From: Paraburkholderia monticola
GTDB taxonomy: Bacteria > Pseudomonadota > Gammaproteobacteria > Burkholderiales > Burkholderiaceae
Length of the DNA: 64,000 bases
Direction of reading: 5' to 3'
Assembly (NCBI RefSeq): GCF_001580545.1
Contig: NZ_LRBG01000039.1
Location: 434,001 to 498,000, forward strand
Made by a program: the position numbers and the translations under genes. Of the stretch, positions 60,888 to 64,000 are shown one piece after another. The first letter of the stretch is position 1, and every line of letters begins with the position of its first letter. The notes beneath the pieces were generated by a model, which did not search any database, had not been told where the DNA came from, and was given only the letters and a program-made list of their open reading frames with translations.

Positions 60888-61801
60888 TGCGCGCCTCCGT
60901 TGCCGCCACCACCGTGCTCGTGCGAGCGATACAGCTTGATCACCGCCGAAAAGTCCAGACGTCCCGCGCCGTTCGTGCTCATCGTTTGATAAAGCTGCTG
61001 CGCGAGCGCGCCGAGATAGACCGGTTGACGCACGCTGCGCGCGGCGTCGGTGGCGAGGCCGAGGTCTTTCAGCATCAGGTCGGTGCCGAAGCCGCCGGTA
61101 TAGCCGCGCGATGACGGCGCGGTCTCGATCACGCCCGGCATCGGGTTATACGTGTCCGAACTCCAGCAGCGACCGGTCGACGTATTGATGATGCCGCCGA
61201 GCACCTTCGTATCGATACCGAGCGCCTCGCCGAGCGACATCGCTTCCGCGACGCCCGCCATCGAGATGCCGAGCACGAGGTTGTTGCAGATCTTCGCGAC
61301 CTGGCCCGTGCCGGTGTCGCCGCAATGCACGATGTTTTTCCCCATCGCCGACAGCACCGGTTTCGCCCGCTCGAACGCGCTCGCGCTGCCGCCGACCATG
61401 AAGGTCAGCGTGCCCGCCGCCGCGCCGCCCGTGCCGCCCGATACCGGCGCATCGACGAAGCTGTTGCCGTGCGCCGCCGCGAGTTCGGCGAACGCCTTCA
61501 CGCTGGCGGGATCGATCGTGCTCGAATCGATGATCGGCACGCCCGGCGCGATGCCGGCGAGGATGCCGTCGTCCGCGGCGAGCACGTGGCGCACGTGCGC
61601 CGCGGCGGGCAGCATCGTGATCACGCATTCGACGTCGCTCGCGGCCGCTTTCGGCGAGCCGGCCGCCTGTGCGCCCGCATCGACCAGCATGCGCACGGCC
61701 TGCGCGCTAAGGTCGAACACGTTGAGCGCATGGCCGGCCTTCAGCAGGTTCAGCGCCATCGGCGCGCCCATGTTGCCGAGTCCGATAAAGCCTATTTTCA
61801 T
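60884..61801 (-). CDS. mmsB: 3-hydroxyisobutyrate dehydrogenase
   Basis: 305 residues from ATG 61801. N-terminal Rossmann motif MKIGFIGLGNMGAPMALNLL, substrate motif DAPVSGGTGGAAAGTL, and the catalytic lysine in TGQVAKICNNLVLGISM, with NPMPGVIETAPSSRGYTGGF near the end as in MmsB proteins. It oxidises 3-hydroxyisobutyrate to methylmalonate semialdehyde, the substrate of the adjacent MmsA. It follows mmsA by 22 bp and overlaps the enoyl-CoA hydratase gene by 4 bp. Confidence 0.94.
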   Translation of the reverse strand: MKIGFIGLGNMGAPMALNLLKAGHALNVFDLSAQAVRMLVDAGAQAAGSPKAAASDVECVITMLPAAAHVRHVLAADDGILAGIAPGVPIIDSSTIDPASVKAFAELAAAHGNSFVDAPVSGGTGGAAAGTLTFMVGGSASAFERAKPVLSAMGKNIVHCGDTGTGQVAKICNNLVLGISMAGVAEAMSLGEALGIDTKVLGGIINTSTGRCWSSDTYNPMPGVIETAPSSRGYTGGFGTDLMLKDLGLATDAARSVRQPVYLGALAQQLYQTMSTNGAGRLDFSAVIKLYRSHEHGGGGNGGAQ

Positions 61802-61823
61802 GGTGTCGTCTCCGTGTTGACCT

Positions 61824-63371
61824 TCAACGCAGGCTGATCGTCGTGTTGACGCCGTCGTTGACGGTGTCGTCGTCGAACCAGCGCGCGGTGACCGTCTTCG
61901 TCTGCGTGTAGAACTGCACGACCTGTTTGCCGTAAGGGCCGAGATCGCCGAGCTTCGAGCCGCGCGAACCGGTGAAGCTGAAAAACGGCACCGGCACCGG
62001 AATCGGAATGTTGATGCCGACCTGGCCGATATCGATCTCGCTCTGGAACTTGCGCGCCGCCGCGCCGCTTTGCGTGAAGAGACCCACGCCATTGCCGAAC
62101 GGATTGGCGTTGACGAGCGCGATCGCATCGTCGAGTGTCGCGACGTTCACCACCACCAGCACCGGTCCGAAAATTTCGGTGCGGTAGATTTCCATGTCGG
62201 TCGTCACGTCGTTGAATACCGTCGGGCCGATGAAGTTACCCTGCTCGTAGCCTTTCACGTTCACGTCGCGGCCATCGAGCGCGAGCGTCGCGCCCTCCTT
62301 CACGCCCGCCTCGATCAGGCCGAGAATGCGCTGCTTCGCCGCGCGCGATACCACCGGCCCGACATCGGTGCCCGGCTCGTGACCCGCGTTGACCTTCAGC
62401 GTCTTCGCCTTCGCGACGAGCTCGGGCAGCCACTTCTGCGCGCCGCCGACCAGCACCGCCACCGAGGTCGCCATGCAGCGCTGCCCGGCCGCGCCGAACG
62501 CGGCACCCGCGAGCGCGTTGAGCGTCTGCTCGCGGTTCGCATCGGGCAGCACGACCGCGTGGTTCTTCGCGCCCATCATCGATTGCACGCGTTTGCCGTG
62601 CTCGCTGCCGAGGCGATACACGTGCGTGCCGACCGCCGTCGAGCCGACGAACGAAATCGCTTTCACCAGGTCATGTGTGCACAGCGCATCGACCACCTCC
62701 TTACCGCCGTGCACGACGTTCAGCACGCCTTTCGGCACGCCGGCTTCGAGCGCAAGCTCGACCAGTTGCATCGTCGACAGCGGGTCCTGCTCGGACGGCT
62801 TCAGCACGAACGTGTTGCCGCACACGAGCGCCATCGGGAACATCCACAGCGGAATCATCGCGGGGAAATTGAACGGCGTGATGCCGACGCATACGCCGAG
62901 CGGCTGTCGGAGCGTATAGGTGTCCACACCACCGGCGACGTTCTCGGCGAATTCGCCCTGCTGCAACGTGCCGATCGAACAGGCGTGCTCGACGACTTCC
63001 AGACCGCGGAAGATGTCGCCTTCGGCGTCGGGAATGGTCTTGCCCTGCTCGGCCGACAGCGTCTTCGCGATACGCGGCATATGCTCGCGAATCAGCGCCT
63101 GATACTTCAGCATGATGCGCATGCGCGCGCCGATCGGCGTGTCCTTCCACGTGCTGAACGCGGCGTGCGCGCTGCGCACCGCCGCGTCGACTTCAGCGAC
63201 GGTCGCGAACGGCACGCGCGCGAGTACCGCCTGCGTGGCCGGGTTCACGATGTCGCGCCATTCGGTCGTCTTCGATTCGACGAACTCGCCGTTGATCAGC
63301 AGTTTCACGGCGGCGGTGGCAGTGGCGCCGGCAACGTCGCGGCTGGTCTCGTTCGAAGCAAGGGTGCTCAT
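61824..63371 (-). CDS. mmsA: Methylmalonate-semialdehyde dehydrogenase (CoA-acylating)
   Basis: 515 residues. Aldehyde dehydrogenase fold with FNFPAMIPLWMFPMALVCGN, cofactor segment SFVGSTAVGTHVY, MMGAKNHAVVLPD (the MmsA form, where the general-base glutamate of other ALDHs is absent) and the catalytic cysteine in FGAAGQRCMATSV. The C terminus carries SFTGSRGSKLGDLGPYGKQV, typical of MmsA. It converts methylmalonate semialdehyde to propionyl-CoA in valine catabolism. It is upstream of mmsB on the minus strand. Confidence 0.95.
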   Translation of the reverse strand: MSTLASNETSRDVAGATATAAVKLLINGEFVESKTTEWRDIVNPATQAVLARVPFATVAEVDAAVRSAHAAFSTWKDTPIGARMRIMLKYQALIREHMPRIAKTLSAEQGKTIPDAEGDIFRGLEVVEHACSIGTLQQGEFAENVAGGVDTYTLRQPLGVCVGITPFNFPAMIPLWMFPMALVCGNTFVLKPSEQDPLSTMQLVELALEAGVPKGVLNVVHGGKEVVDALCTHDLVKAISFVGSTAVGTHVYRLGSEHGKRVQSMMGAKNHAVVLPDANREQTLNALAGAAFGAAGQRCMATSVAVLVGGAQKWLPELVAKAKTLKVNAGHEPGTDVGPVVSRAAKQRILGLIEAGVKEGATLALDGRDVNVKGYEQGNFIGPTVFNDVTTDMEIYRTEIFGPVLVVVNVATLDDAIALVNANPFGNGVGLFTQSGAAARKFQSEIDIGQVGINIPIPVPVPFFSFTGSRGSKLGDLGPYGKQVVQFYTQTKTVTARWFDDDTVNDGVNTTISLR

Positions 63372-63507
63372 GCTGAAACTCCTGGGCGATGGCCGCGCGG
63401 CGGCCGGACAACGATAGGGATGAAAAAACAGTGTCCCGACGCGTCGAATCCGAAGCTCGAATTCAACGCGTGCGATTCAAACCGGTCATAGCGATGAATA
63501 GGGACAG

Positions 63508-64000
63508 TCAGCGCAACTCGGGAAAATCTTCTTCCCAGTACTCGTCGGGCAGACGCGCGGGCTCGGCCGCGCGCTCCATTTCACGGCGCCGCAACTCGAC
63601 GCGGCGGATCTTGCCGGAGATGGTCTTCGGCAGCTCGCTGAATTGCAGGCGACGAATCCGCTTGTACGGCGCGAGTTTTTCGCGCGAGAACGCGAACACC
63701 GCGCGCGCGAGTTCGGGACTCGCTTCGTAGCCTTGACGCACCGTGACGAACGCTTTCGGCACCGACAGGCGCAGCGCGTCCGCGCTCGGCACCACCGCCG
63801 CCTCGCCGATCGCCTCGTGTTCGATCAGCACGCTTTCGAGTTCGAACGGACTCAAGCGATAGTCGGACGACTTGAACACATCGTCCGAGCGGCCGACATA
63901 CACGTAGTAGCCGTCGTCGCGACGCAGCGCGACATCCGAGGTGCGATAGAAGCCGTTGCGCATCGCCTGCGCGGTCGCGTTCGCGTTGTTCGCGTAGCCG
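63508..64000 (-). CDS. Acyl-CoA synthetase C-terminal part (AMP-binding), cut by window edge
   Basis: The last about 160 residues of an adenylate-forming enzyme, entering from the right edge. Motifs: YRTSDVALRRDDGYYVYVGR (the hinge-region YxTGD/GR type), SDDVFKSSDYRLSPFELESV, then YKRIRRLQFSELPKTISGKIRRVELR with the catalytic C-terminal lysine in TISGKIRR. It is probably an acetyl-/propionyl-CoA synthetase-like enzyme. It lies 136 bp upstream of mmsA in the same direction and probably belongs to the same operon. Confidence 0.85.
   Translation of the reverse strand, partial: GYANNANATAQAMRNGFYRTSDVALRRDDGYYVYVGRSDDVFKSSDYRLSPFELESVLIEHEAIGEAAVVPSADALRLSVPKAFVTVRQGYEASPELARAVFAFSREKLAPYKRIRRLQFSELPKTISGKIRRVELRRREMERAAEPARLPDEYWEEDFPELR

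Noticed and set aside
62070..63491. 473-residue plus-strand frame opposite mmsA
   Set aside because: Antisense to an unmistakable aldehyde dehydrogenase; composition is that of a codon-bias shadow.

Overview
This is a high-GC window from a betaproteobacterium, most likely a Burkholderiaceae member of the Paraburkholderia/Caballeronia type. The inference rests on gene content and codon use only: a valine-degradation mmsA/mmsB block, a PadR plus siderophore-interacting reductase plus MFS block, CsbD, FmdB and PerM-type genes, and many GC-rich shadow ORFs. No rRNA, tRNA or CRISPR array was seen.

Layout. Positions 1-6450 hold ordinary accessory genes: an EmrB-type efflux pump, an AraC regulator, a DUF3237 protein, and an SDR/LysR/Old-Yellow-Enzyme group sharing a candidate GGACAT-N4-GTCC operator. 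Positions 6410-9320 are a mosaic of broken pieces: a luciferase-like monooxygenase tail, an IS1595-type transposase tail, an orphan catabolic promoter, two small hypothetical genes, a lytic transglycosylase and a pntA start fragment. Positions 9570-51424 form a large catabolic region. It ends in a decayed LysR gene and about 0.65 kb without a gene. From 52513 on the window looks like chromosome backbone: metal/iron reductase block, membrane and stress genes, then the valine operon on the minus strand.

The catabolic region contains these parts: a BKACE-family cleavage enzyme in one operon with a homogentisate-dioxygenase-like cupin, two SnoaL-like proteins, a Gfo/Idh/MocA oxidoreductase and an SDR; a CUT2-type ABC importer with a fused ATPase-permease, plus a porin; a three-gene Rieske oxygenase between IclR regulators; an SDR and an aldehyde dehydrogenase; a two-subunit molybdenum enzyme closely resembling pyrogallol-phloroglucinol transhydroxylase; a cytosolic 4,5-dihydroxyphthalate-decarboxylase-like protein; a two-component flavin monooxygenase; two pirins with a DoxX protein; an aromatic-acid MFS transporter (frameshifted); and a KSTD-like flavoprotein.

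The main discovery is regulatory and enzymatic. At least six promoters, plus one orphan and one weaker relative, share one architecture: TTGAC(A/T), a spacer of exactly 17 bp, a CATNAT-type -10 box, and an immediately overlapping ATTCGAT-N4-ATCGAAT operator. Several also carry a CCAGGG-N4-CCCTGG palindrome just upstream of -35. Three MarR paralogues each sit divergently beside one of these promoters. The module ties the BKACE operon, the ABC importer, the molybdenum enzyme, an SDR, the MFS/SnoaL pair and the KSTD-like flavoprotein into one regulon. The molybdenum enzyme departs from the studied transhydroxylase: its large subunit has an extra N-terminal SCP2-like domain and several changed active-site residues, and its iron-sulfur subunit has lost three of the four cysteines of one [4Fe-4S] site. 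I infer a regulon for a polyhydroxylated aromatic or alicyclic compound, possibly using phloroglucinol-type chemistry. The substrate is not known from the sequence.
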